A DNA stretch of 39,616 nucleotides, from IMG/VR virus record IMGVR_UViG_3300034198_018304, positions 1 to 39,616 of that record. One strand, given 5' to 3'. Positions 17,376 to 24,310 of this stretch are shown in pieces. Both the position numbers and the translations under genes were made by a program. Source of the DNA: a virus. The notes below the pieces were generated by a model. The model worked only from the letters and a program-made list of their open reading frames with translations, did not search any database and was not told the DNA's origin. Positions within the stretch are counted from its first letter, which is position 1, and each line of letters starts with the position of its first letter.

Positions 17376-18665
17376 ATGCAGCATCAAGCATCGCCTTTCA
17401 AAGTAGCCGCACGTTTTTTGAAAGCTGGTTTGATACAGCCACCTCCTGTAATGCTGACCAGCATTCGAGAATGGGTGCTTGGCTGTATCGCAGCAACCAA
17501 AATAGATAAGTTGGAGCGTAAGCTCCAATCCCATCTGGAATCCAGAGGCCGGTATCTCACACGACTCAGTGAGCTAGAACGTGCGGCTTCGCGGCTGGAG
17601 GGGCTCCTGCCTAGTGGCAAGTCCCGAGAACTGTTGTCGGCCGCAAAAGAGTTGTTCTCACTCACCTTGGGCGTCTTCGGCTATGGCGTCGCCCAAGAAC
17701 CGGAAGCGGCACACTTTCAAAAGCTAGACGACGCCAAACGCGCATCGTTGATTCCGGCACTTCAAGCCATGCTCAGCAAGGTTCGATACCGCTGTGCAAT
17801 TGAGCGGCTTGACCGCGAGGTCGAGAACGACTTGGAGCGTGATATCGCAACCGTTCGGCCAAGTGTTACACCGGACGCGGTATCCGTGCGTGACGGCAAA
17901 GCAAAAAAGACTTTCCCGGTGGATCTGACGGGCTGGAAGTACGGGGACGCTGCGATCTGGGACGCTCTGAAGGCCACGAAGTCCAAGCTCCTTGCGGAGA
18001 CTGGGATTACACGCGCTGAATTGCTAAACAGCTTACGTGAACAGCAGACAGAATCCAGATATGGATGGCGCAATATCACAGTCATCCTCATGGATGGTGA
18101 GATGGCACCACCTAATGCCACAGGGGGACATTGGTCTCCCATAGCGAGAGAGTTGGTGCTCTATATCCCTCTTGTCCAGGCGGAAGACCGGATTTTGAGC
18201 ACGATCTACCATGAAATGACTCATGTGGCGCAGTCCATCCTTCGTGAATCCGTGACAAATGTGGACTATGCAGACTTCAAATCGGGAGTCCGACTGCATG
18301 TGCCGGGAATGCCCCCAAAAAACATTTCGACACCGAAGCATATCCAACTCCAAGGTCCCGGAGTTAGAAGCCCGAATGCGCTTGAAACTCACGCCCTGGA
18401 CGACGTTGAGTTTTTCACGGACTTGAAAGATGCAATTGACACGGCAAAAGTCGGACTTCGAGACTTGGATCGGCGTTATCGACGCCAAGCAACCCGTGAA
18501 GAACAACGCATCTATATTGACTGGTTTGTGGGGGTCTTGCCCCGGTGGCCCGCTTCAATGGGCCAGATCCCTCCGCAGCAATCTCCAGCCTTCAAAGCGT
18601 GGAGGCGGGATGCTCCTGGCAAGTGGAAACGCGGAATCAAAGAGTTGTTCAAGCTACTGGATTAA
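17376..18665 (+). CDS. Zinc metallopeptidase-like protein (HEMTH)
   Basis: This 429-residue protein carries YHEMTHVAQSIL, an HExxH zinc helix at about residues 278-282, preceded by a strand (ELVLYIP). Downstream, an ALETHALDDVEFFTDL segment (about 335-350) may supply further ligands. The N-terminus, SPFKVAARFLKAG, looks like a short separate tag before a charged helical region (about 40-150). Together with the product of 11023-12060 it makes a second zincin-like protein in the same late block. It could be a maturation or scaffold protease, an endolysin-like peptidase or an internal virion protein; none is proved. No strong ribosome-binding site precedes the ATG at 17376. Confidence 0.6.
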   Translation: MQHQASPFKVAARFLKAGLIQPPPVMLTSIREWVLGCIAATKIDKLERKLQSHLESRGRYLTRLSELERAASRLEGLLPSGKSRELLSAAKELFSLTLGVFGYGVAQEPEAAHFQKLDDAKRASLIPALQAMLSKVRYRCAIERLDREVENDLERDIATVRPSVTPDAVSVRDGKAKKTFPVDLTGWKYGDAAIWDALKATKSKLLAETGITRAELLNSLREQQTESRYGWRNITVILMDGEMAPPNATGGHWSPIARELVLYIPLVQAEDRILSTIYHEMTHVAQSILRESVTNVDYADFKSGVRLHVPGMPPKNISTPKHIQLQGPGVRSPNALETHALDDVEFFTDLKDAIDTAKVGLRDLDRRYRRQATREEQRIYIDWFVGVLPRWPASMGQIPPQQSPAFKAWRRDAPGKWKRGIKELFKLLD

Positions 18666-18674
18666 CTCGTTTAT
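18646..18674 (+). promoter_or_regulatory. Candidate phage promoter P2
   Basis: TGTTCA at 18646-18651, fifteen bases, then TCGTTTAT at 18667-18674. The first box lies inside the end of the metallopeptidase gene and the second just after its stop. It would drive the genes at 18690 or 18723 and 18968. It matches the window-wide pattern with the same 15-base spacing, but the first box is one of the less perfect copies. Confidence 0.5.
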
Positions 18675-18689
18675 AGCATCTGTTCCGGC

Positions 18690-18938
18690 ATGTCCAAAAG
18701 AAACATCGAAGCGTCGTCCGGCATGGAAAACGACCCGTCAAAAATCCCTGTGATCTATTCACGGGTCACGGAATTGATCCTTGCGGATCAGCCGGGCGGG
18801 ATCAATATCCTGCGTACAGACGATGGTGGCGAGATTCGATTTATACTTGCTCCTGGAGCCCGGACGCTCCAGGTCCAGGAGAAAACGGCAAGCGCACAAC
18901 GCATTGCCGCACGGTTTATTAACGTGGCTAACAAATAG
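18690..18938 (+). CDS. Small hypothetical protein
   Basis: This 82-residue ORF has no recognised family. It has an N-terminal polar stretch, then alternating strands (IPVIYSRVTELIL, GINILRTDDGGEIRFIL) and a short Ala-rich helix, which suggests a small beta-rich fold. The ATG at 18690 would lie only about 10 bases after the expected transcript start from promoter P2. The in-frame ATG at 18723, giving 71 residues, may therefore be the real start; neither has a clear ribosome-binding site. The next gene starts 29 bases after its stop. Confidence 0.55.
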   Translation: MSKRNIEASSGMENDPSKIPVIYSRVTELILADQPGGINILRTDDGGEIRFILAPGARTLQVQEKTASAQRIAARFINVANK

Positions 18939-18967
18939 CCTTGACCGCAATGCACAGGAGTTTTGAG

Positions 18968-19837
18968 ATGTCAGACCGCGCAATCCTCATCCGTCTTGCA
19001 GCCAGCCTTCCGGTTGGTGATGCCTCACGTCATGCGATCCTGGATTTCCTTCAGGGAAATCGATTCGCGTCTTTGGACAAAGCTGCTTTGGCGGCTGACA
19101 CCGAAGATTTTATTGAGTGGGTACTCGCCACAAAGCAGGACAGCAAGCTCTCCGAAAGCGCCGCGCAGCGATTTTTGGAGGCCAAGGCAAAGCGTGAACC
19201 TTCGCAGCCTGCGGCCCCTGGTGAGAGCACACGCAAGACGGGGCCTTTGGGTAAGGGCGAGTTGGTCAGTGTGGACGCAAGCAAGAACACAAACCCAATG
19301 AATGTGGACGCTTGCGACCGCTTCAACGGCAAGGTCGCTACGATCACAGACGTGACGGCAGATGGCCTGCTTTTGGCTTTCCACAAGGGCGATGTGGCGT
19401 CATTCAGCGATGACTTGACTGGCCAGACTGCCCTGTTCAATGGTTTCGCCAGCGGTAAGGCAACGGGCCTTTATCGGTACACGCCCAAGTCGGTTGTCGT
19501 CGAGAACGCGACAGGGTCCGGCGTTTTGTTTGAGGTGGTCTACCTGCGTGCAGGCGAGAAGGTGGATTCCACACGCGCCGAACAGATTGAGTCCTACGTT
19601 GATCGTGGGTCGATGATTGGCGAGAGCCGCAGCCGGGTGTATTACACGGGCAGCCTGGGCAAGTTCGCCTTCAATCAACAGGGCGAACTGTATTTTGGTC
19701 TCGTTGCGCAGCAGCGTGACACGGCGATGACCTTCATTAATCCCGTGAAAGGCAAGTTGCTCTACTTGGGTGTCGCCGGCCAACGCCCGAAGGGTTGGAA
19801 GGATGAAGCCATCCAGCTTGGGATCATGCTGCCGTAA
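18968..19837 (+). CDS. Hypothetical virion-type protein with N-terminal LIRLA motif
   Basis: This 289-residue protein starts at ATG 18968 with AGGAG seven bases upstream; an in-frame TTG at 18941 is rejected. The N-terminus AILIRLAASLPVGDASRHAIL repeats an element found in the middle of the product of 12073-13044. Residues 15-95 are helical, with an Ala/Pro-rich linker to about 105. The rest is beta-rich (NGKVATITDVTADGLLLAF, TPKSVVVENATGSGVLFEVVYL) and contains GSMIGESRSRVYYTG. No enzyme motif is seen. It is the last gene of the late + strand block, and the stop codon is part of a hairpin terminator. Confidence 0.7.
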   Translation: MSDRAILIRLAASLPVGDASRHAILDFLQGNRFASLDKAALAADTEDFIEWVLATKQDSKLSESAAQRFLEAKAKREPSQPAAPGESTRKTGPLGKGELVSVDASKNTNPMNVDACDRFNGKVATITDVTADGLLLAFHKGDVASFSDDLTGQTALFNGFASGKATGLYRYTPKSVVVENATGSGVLFEVVYLRAGEKVDSTRAEQIESYVDRGSMIGESRSRVYYTGSLGKFAFNQQGELYFGLVAQQRDTAMTFINPVKGKLLYLGVAGQRPKGWKDEAIQLGIMLP

Positions 19838-19863
19838 AGGACTGATTTCAGATCAGTCCTTTT
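19836..19863. terminator. Bidirectional hairpin terminator between convergent operons
   Basis: Arms AAAGGACTGAT (19836-19846) and ATCAGTCCTTT (19852-19862) enclose a five-base loop, with a T-run on the + side and an A-run (T on the - strand) on the other. It contains the stop codons of both flanking convergent genes (19837 and 19853), so one compact element ends both transcripts. Confidence 0.85.
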
Positions 19864-20290
19864 GCGCGAGCAACAGCCTGAATCCAACTCGTAGCGGGAC
19901 TTCAAACCAAGGCTTCCAGTTGGAATTGTAAAGTGTGAACTTGTCCAGCGACCTGGATAGTCCGATAATACGGACTCCCTCAAACGGTTCGGGCAATGTC
20001 ACACGGACGGCGTGCATTTGCGGCACAGCGCCTTCTGATCCAACGATGAGCCGTAGTGTCGGCATTGCCTGATCCGGCTCATCCCCATACCGATCCTTCA
20101 GAGTGTAGGACCGACCTACGGCGTTAATCTGGACGCTTGCTGCGTGTCCCAATAGTTCTAGTCCAGCCCGGTATGGCAATTTAAGCACTTGCCAAAGCTT
20201 GATGTAGTCCCGCTCCCCGCAAAGGAGATGTTCGAGGCAATCGGCCAACGGTGGGGCCGACAAGTCCTCAAGATCAAGCACAAGTCGCAT
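19853..20290 (-). CDS. Hypothetical protein
   Basis: This 145-residue protein is the last gene of a leftward operon; its stop lies inside the bidirectional terminator. It begins MRLVLDLEDLSAPPLADCLEHLL with an amphipathic helix and ends with a basic FEVPLRVGFRLLLAQ segment. Strands near the middle (TLRLIVGSEGAVPQMHAVRVTLP) suggest an alpha/beta fold. I do not recognise the family. The 13-base gap from the previous gene supports co-transcription. Confidence 0.6.
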   Translation of the reverse strand: MRLVLDLEDLSAPPLADCLEHLLCGERDYIKLWQVLKLPYRAGLELLGHAASVQINAVGRSYTLKDRYGDEPDQAMPTLRLIVGSEGAVPQMHAVRVTLPEPFEGVRIIGLSRSLDKFTLYNSNWKPWFEVPLRVGFRLLLAQKD

Positions 20291-20303
20291 GGTTTACTCT
20301 AAC

Positions 20304-20522
20304 CTAGGGCACTTCCAATTTAGAATGCCGCAAAATGTGGGACGTGTCCCGTAACACGCCACCAAAAAGGTAGACCCGCCCAAGAGATTTAGACGCCAGC
20401 GTGACTTCCGTGCATAGGGCTTCGGCATGCAGTTCGACCACGTAAACACCATCATAGATAGGTGCTCCGTTGTATTCGATTTGCCGGGCGTCAAGATACG
20501 CCCGCAAGGTCACCTCTTGCAT
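20304..20522 (-). CDS. Small hypothetical protein
   Basis: This 72-residue ORF starts MQEVTLRAYLDARQI and overlaps the end of the preceding leftward gene by 13 bases. The composition (alternating Val/Leu/Tyr strands, VYVVELHAEALCTEVTLASKSLGRVYLFGG) looks like a real small beta-rich protein. A competing frame (20294-20494) has a less natural composition. No family is recognised. Confidence 0.55.
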   Translation of the reverse strand: MQEVTLRAYLDARQIEYNGAPIYDGVYVVELHAEALCTEVTLASKSLGRVYLFGGVLRDTSHILRHSKLEVP

Positions 20523-20752
20523 CGTGCTTGCCTATCTTGGTAGGCCCAGGATTGACGGATCGCACTAGCAATCTTGAAAGCCTCACGTCGGGTCAGACCC
20601 GAATGGAAGGCTGCCTGATTAGCCCCAATCCAGATTTCGACGCACCACGCGCCCATATACGGCGCGACAATAAAAGCTGTGTCGCCCCCGAGGGACATAA
20701 CCCAAGCATCGGCCACAAAAGACCATCGACGAGCACGCTGCCGCCGAGTCAT
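20510..20752 (-). CDS. Small basic hypothetical protein
   Basis: This 80-residue protein is read from ATG 20752, which overlaps the upstream stop as ATGA. The N-terminus is strongly basic (TRRQRARR). It is followed by two strands (VADAWVMSLGGDTAFIVAPYMGAWCVEIWIG) and a C-terminal helix with LTRREAFKIASAIRQSW. The fold resembles small phage proteins with a beta hairpin and a terminal helix; the function is unknown. Translational coupling with its neighbours indicates one operon. Confidence 0.6.
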   Translation of the reverse strand: MTRRQRARRWSFVADAWVMSLGGDTAFIVAPYMGAWCVEIWIGANQAAFHSGLTRREAFKIASAIRQSWAYQDRQARCKR

Positions 20753-21165
20753 GGTTCCACCTGAAGGGCTGCGCAAACCAGATCATCGGCCTTCCTGCCA
20801 ATCTCGGATTTCCGCATGGGCTTGAGCAGCTTGTGGATTCGCCACATGGCAAGCTCCATGCTGTCGATTTTGGACATCAGTTCTTTCAGGGCTGCCGAAG
20901 GTCGCTGCAAGGTTTCGATCTTGGCCAAGATCGCCTCGTTCGGCGCATTTTCCGGGATTGCCAAAAGTTCCCGAATAGCGTCGACCTCTTCATCCAGGAG
21001 AGTAGACTGCTTATGGGATAGGTCCAGAAAGGACCGCAAGGCTTCGATGCACACGTCAGGGTTGTCGTGGATTTTCGGGTTCTGCTTAGAACCTGGAGCG
21101 TCCTCATCATCGAGGACGCCGGTGCATTTCTCGCAAATCCGCATCTTCTCAAAATTAACCAACAT
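20749..21165 (-). CDS. Hypothetical helical protein with an N-terminal CxxC
   Basis: This 138-residue protein starts MLVNFEKMRICEKCTGVLDDEDAPG, with one CEKC pair that could be half of a zinc site. The rest is mainly helical (ALRSFLDLSHKQSTLLDEEVDAIRELL; KELMSKIDSMELAMWRIHKLLKPM) and may form coiled coils. I chose the ATG at 21165, which has GAGGG just upstream; an in-frame ATG at 21222 would overlap the ligase end. It overlaps the next gene by ATGA. No family is recognised. Confidence 0.6.
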   Translation of the reverse strand: MLVNFEKMRICEKCTGVLDDEDAPGSKQNPKIHDNPDVCIEALRSFLDLSHKQSTLLDEEVDAIRELLAIPENAPNEAILAKIETLQRPSAALKELMSKIDSMELAMWRIHKLLKPMRKSEIGRKADDLVCAALQVEP

Positions 21166-21214
21166 ATTCCCTCTAGTCCTTAAAATCGCACATGGCATTA
21201 CGGGGAATGGGATG

Positions 21215-22411
21215 TCACTCATCCCCTGTTGAAACCTTGCGGCCAACGTTCCAGATCAAATCATGTGCGCCTAGAATCCTTCGGACCTTGTCGGGATCGT
21301 TTTTCGTGCCTGGTTTTTTGACCAATTCAAGGAGCGTATCGGTGACCTTCTCCAAGGTCACATCTTGGTCAAAGAGGCTGAACAATGCCCCACGGGCGCC
21401 ATGCGATCCGACAACTTGAATGGCGTAGTCTTTACGGGCCATGCCACGACCCTGATTGATCAAGATCAGGCATTCTCGTGCCCGTGCCGACAACGCATCG
21501 TAAAACGCAGCCTCGAATCCCTCGACCCGAGCTAAATCCGAGGCATTGAGCCGCCCCTTGGCATCGTCCAGCAAACCGTCAAGGATCGTTTCCAGGATAC
21601 AAGATTCGCTTCGTAGAATGCCTAGGGTCTTGTGCCGCAAGCAATACTCATCGGCCTTGACCTTGACCATGGAAGGTTCGAGGTCGTCCTCAAATCTGAT
21701 GACGAATCCTTCCATGTTGGAGAGTCCGCGCACGTAGGTCCCGAACGCTGTGCGATCTTCCGTGTTGAGATCAAAAGCCAAAACGCATTCGATGCCCGCG
21801 CGACCAGCAAATCCGGTCATGGTCTTGTGATGCATGTACTGGCCGGTCCCCAAATGCCGCATGGCAGTCAGTACCAGTCGGTCAATCGGATGTTCGATTA
21901 CCACCCGGTTTTGCAGGCTACACCACTCAAAGATCGGTGTGCATCCGAGAGTGCTCAGGCACAACTGGCAGAAGGCAGCATATTCGGGATGCGACTTTGC
22001 GAATTCGGTTGCCTGAGCCGCAACATCCGTAGCCCCCATGCGAGTGCCAAAAACAACATTCCCGTCAACGTCAAACCAGATGGGCCGGACCATGGATCCG
22101 TCCAGCTTTTCAAGGATGACGTGCGGCCGGGACAAATCTATTTCAGCCAGGGACGTCCCCGGAACCTCACCCGCATTGAAGAATTTGTGGTACGGGCGGT
22201 TAAACACCGCGCCCGTCACCTTGTTGAAAATGATCCCACGACATTCGATGCGGGAGCCCGTTAGGTCTTCGTTGAACAGCGCAGGATAGCCGTAGATGTA
22301 GTTGAATAGCACCAAAGGCGTGCCGTCAGGGGCATTGAAATCACGGCGGGCGAACGATGGATGATCCCCCACAGCGATTTCGACATCGTTCAATGTGATT
22401 TGGTGCTTCAT
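21215..22411 (-). CDS. rnlA: T4 Rnl1-type RNA ligase
   Basis: This 398-residue enzyme would join RNA 5'-phosphate and 3'-hydroxyl ends using ATP, as in phage repair of tRNAs cut by host nucleases. The covalent nucleotidyltransferase motif is EKLDGSM with catalytic Lys102. It is preceded by the family-typical ECRGIIFN (56-63) and followed by a motif-III-like IFEWC, EGFVIRF (motif IV) and MVKVKADEY (motif V). The length is close to the 374 residues of T4 Rnl1, whose catalytic lysine is Lys99. It lies in a leftward operon with an HNH and a SAP-like gene. No classical polynucleotide kinase/phosphatase partner is adjacent. Confidence 0.9.
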   Translation of the reverse strand: MKHQITLNDVEIAVGDHPSFARRDFNAPDGTPLVLFNYIYGYPALFNEDLTGSRIECRGIIFNKVTGAVFNRPYHKFFNAGEVPGTSLAEIDLSRPHVILEKLDGSMVRPIWFDVDGNVVFGTRMGATDVAAQATEFAKSHPEYAAFCQLCLSTLGCTPIFEWCSLQNRVVIEHPIDRLVLTAMRHLGTGQYMHHKTMTGFAGRAGIECVLAFDLNTEDRTAFGTYVRGLSNMEGFVIRFEDDLEPSMVKVKADEYCLRHKTLGILRSESCILETILDGLLDDAKGRLNASDLARVEGFEAAFYDALSARARECLILINQGRGMARKDYAIQVVGSHGARGALFSLFDQDVTLEKVTDTLLELVKKPGTKNDPDKVRRILGAHDLIWNVGRKVSTGDE

Positions 22412-22417
22412 GTGAGT

Positions 22418-22714
22418 TCATCGCCTTCTGCGTTTCCGTGCGGATTCCCGCACGGTGATGGACGTGTTAGGATCTTGTTTCCGGACGAAAAGTAGAAACC
22501 GTTGAAAGTCGGGATTGGCGAGGATGCCATCTACCGTGTCCAGGTTCTTGGTCGGGTCACGCAAGTCCGCGTCTCGAAACAGCACATGAACTTGACGGTG
22601 GCAAAGGCCGCAAAGGTCTTCCGTATCCTTACGGTCTTTGCGTCGGGTTTTCAGATGATGGGCCTCTAGCAGAGTCGGGGGGACCAACCTGTTGCAGAGC
22701 GGACACTCAATCAC
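22418..22714 (-). CDS. HNH nuclease-like protein
   Basis: The core is CPLCNRLV...LEAHHLKTRR...DLCGLCHRQVHVLF, with a CxxC...HH...CxxCH...H arrangement typical of small zinc-stabilised HNH endonucleases. A longer reading frame extends to 22858, but that part overlaps the upstream gene and looks like non-coding Pro/Ser-rich sequence. I therefore favour GTG 22714, which overlaps the upstream stop as GTGA and has GGCGGA at suitable spacing, giving 98 residues; GTG 22720 is the alternative. It may be a free-standing homing nuclease or a phage DNA-processing enzyme. Confidence 0.7.
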   Translation of the reverse strand: MIECPLCNRLVPPTLLEAHHLKTRRKDRKDTEDLCGLCHRQVHVLFRDADLRDPTKNLDTVDGILANPDFQRFLLFVRKQDPNTSITVRESARKRRRR

Positions 22715-23490
22715 GGACACGTCCGCCGAACCATCGGATGTGCATCGTTGCGGAGGCAGTCCCGGATCTCCGCAGGGAGATCCTTGTACGTGCCCAAGCG
22801 TGCCCGACGATGGGGGTAGAACCGGAGGTTGTACCGAAACAGGTCCATCTTCGTCCACCCTTCGGGGACGTTATCCCATTCCAGCATATACGTGAATTCG
22901 GCAGCCAGAATCGACTTGGGCAATGATCCGATGCCCTTGATCAACGTCCGCAGGACACCATCCTGCGTGGACATATCCACTTTGAACACGGTACTACTTG
23001 CGCCCCCGTCAAGGCTTGTTGCGCCCCCGTCAAGGCTTGGCCACGGGTCCGTCGATTCGGCCCTCTTGGCAAGCAGGGCTTCAATCAGCGCCTCTTTCCC
23101 ACCACGGATCTCCCGAACGTTCTTGATGCCGACTCGCGTGGCGTAGATACGCAGAGCGTCCAGATTGACCTGTGAGAAATCCGGCGTCGGAATGGCTTTG
23201 ACCTTGGCCTTGACGGGCGGGACTGCCGTCGAGGTCTTGTTGACCAGCAAGTGTGCCCATGCCTTCAGGCGAGGATCGTCCTCGGCAAGGGTCGCCCGAT
23301 GCGCGAGCAAACGGGCAACCAGAACGTCTTTGCCGCCTTGGATCGAACGTGCGCCTTTTAGGCCGATGCCTACGGCATAGGTGCGCAGGTTCGCCGTCGA
23401 AACGGCGAGATATTCCATGGCGGACTCCAACTCGGACAATCCCGGGGGATTGTCCTGAGACTGGGTCAGGAAGTCTTTCATGCGGCTCAT
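22711..23490 (-). CDS. Protein with two SAP/Rho_N-like repeats, probably nucleic-acid binding
   Basis: This 259-residue protein starts at ATG 23490 with GAGGG five bases upstream. Two related helical repeats, LRTYAVGIGLKGARSIQGGK (about 35-54) and LRIYATRVGIKNVREIRGGK (about 113-132), are each followed by a leucine-rich helix. This LR-x-YA-x-x-x-GI-x-x-x-x-x-I-x-GGK pattern resembles SAP, HeH or Rho N-terminal motifs that bind DNA or RNA. A seven-residue direct repeat (SLDGGAT/S, about 152-165) lies in the linker and reflects a 21-bp tandem duplication. The C-terminal 90 residues are unassigned. It is the first gene of the leftward RNA-ligase operon behind promoter P3. Confidence 0.6.
   Translation of the reverse strand: MSRMKDFLTQSQDNPPGLSELESAMEYLAVSTANLRTYAVGIGLKGARSIQGGKDVLVARLLAHRATLAEDDPRLKAWAHLLVNKTSTAVPPVKAKVKAIPTPDFSQVNLDALRIYATRVGIKNVREIRGGKEALIEALLAKRAESTDPWPSLDGGATSLDGGASSTVFKVDMSTQDGVLRTLIKGIGSLPKSILAAEFTYMLEWDNVPEGWTKMDLFRYNLRFYPHRRARLGTYKDLPAEIRDCLRNDAHPMVRRTCP
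22998..23039 (-). repeat. 21-bp perfect tandem duplication
   Basis: Two adjacent identical 21-base units (22998-23018 and 23019-23039) lie in frame inside the SAP-like gene and add seven residues (a second SLDGGA) to its linker. Perfect identity suggests recent slippage. Confidence 0.95.
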
Positions 23491-23591
23491 TGAACCCTCG
23501 GGCTTGGGGGGGGGATACGGGATAGGGCCACCGAACACTGCCCGCGTTTGGGGCTTTGGCCGCGTTGTGGGGCGGTGTTCGGTGGCGTACT

Positions 23592-23620
23592 GTAAACGGA
23601 TATGTCGCCCACTTGGAACC
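23592..23620 (-). promoter_or_regulatory. Candidate phage promoter P3 (leftward, RNA-ligase operon)
   Basis: Reading leftward: GGTTCC (23620-23615), fifteen bases, CCGTTTAC (23599-23592). It is about 100 bases upstream of the start at 23490. It faces away from P4 and the two first boxes are 23 bases apart. The outer parts form an inverted repeat (23606-23620 against 23644-23659). Confidence 0.75.
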
Positions 23621-23643
23621 CATAATCGGCATGAAAGAAATTC

Positions 23644-23672
23644 GGTTCCAACGTGGGCGTCTTTACGTTTAC
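23644..23672 (+). promoter_or_regulatory. Candidate phage promoter P4 (rightward)
   Basis: GGTTCC at 23644-23649, fifteen bases, ACGTTTAC at 23665-23672. It lies 37 bases upstream of the start at 23710, which has a perfect AGGAGG ribosome-binding site (23696-23701). It is one of the best matches to the consensus. Confidence 0.75.
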
Positions 23673-23709
23673 ATAGCAGATGTATACCACCAACCAGGAG
23701 GATGCGAGC

Positions 23710-23931
23710 ATGGAAACTATCTCTGAGATGTTTCGCCTCGGCTGCGACGTGAACGCCTTCAACGCGGCCCCGCTGCTGAAGCGGGTCGCCCTTGAAAAGG
23801 TGCTCGACGAGCGCCTTTACGCGGACGATCCGGTCGAATCGGCGGCGCGGGTGGCCTTCTGGTCTCGTGTCTTCAACGAAACGGCAACCGACGCGGAGAT
23901 CGCCATGGCATGCCGAGTGGCGGGCCTCTGA
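23710..23931 (+). CDS. Small hypothetical protein, first gene of a rightward operon
   Basis: This 73-residue protein starts METISEMFRLGCDVNAFNAAPLLKRVALEKVLDERLY. It is read from ATG 23710 with AGGAGG eight bases upstream; the in-frame ATG at 23680 lies upstream of this site and is rejected. It is mainly helical and slightly acidic. A strong promoter match and an ideal ribosome-binding site suggest high expression, as is usual for small early phage proteins that act on the host. The stop overlaps the next start (TGATG). No family is recognised. Confidence 0.7.
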   Translation: METISEMFRLGCDVNAFNAAPLLKRVALEKVLDERLYADDPVESAARVAFWSRVFNETATDAEIAMACRVAGL

Positions 23932-24299
23932 TGAAGGTCAGCACCCCCATCGAAGACGCGGTGACAGAGTGTCACTTGGCGTTTTCGGCCTATCAGGCTC
24001 GCCTCCACGCCGAAAAGGAGCTTTGGATCCAAGGTTACATGGAACCAAAGTGGTTCGACAGGTTGCTGCGCCGCCCCGCCCCGTCCTATCACGCCGCCCA
24101 AGCGGCGCTTCAAGACATGCAGCAGCGGTCCAGAGAGTCGGGGTTTTACCTGGCCGCCGAGCTAGGTTTGATGGAGTGGTGGGAAGACCGTGCCGCGCAG
24201 GTCATCGATCTGCTCAAAGCCCTGGTCTATGCCCAGGGCCTCGGGGCAACCCACGCCGAGTTTTCAACCCGTGAGATTGAACTGCTTTCCTTCCGCTAA
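23931..24299 (+). CDS. Hypothetical helical protein
   Basis: This 122-residue protein starts inside the upstream stop (TGATG at 23929-23933). It is predicted to be almost entirely helical, with VTECHLAFSAYQARLHAEKELW, then a short basic Pro-rich region (DRLLRRPAPSYHA) and Ala/Leu-rich helices to the end. No motif is recognised. The coupling to its neighbours supports a single operon of small proteins running to 25730. Confidence 0.6.
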   Translation: MKVSTPIEDAVTECHLAFSAYQARLHAEKELWIQGYMEPKWFDRLLRRPAPSYHAAQAALQDMQQRSRESGFYLAAELGLMEWWEDRAAQVIDLLKALVYAQGLGATHAEFSTREIELLSFR

Positions 24300-24310
24300 G
24301 GGCGAACCCG

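Noticed and set aside
22715-22858. N-terminal extension of the HNH gene to the ATG at 22858
   Set aside because: It overlaps the SAP-like gene by 148 bases and encodes an atypical Pro/Ser/Gly-rich stretch; GTG 22714 has a stop-start overlap and a ribosome-binding site.
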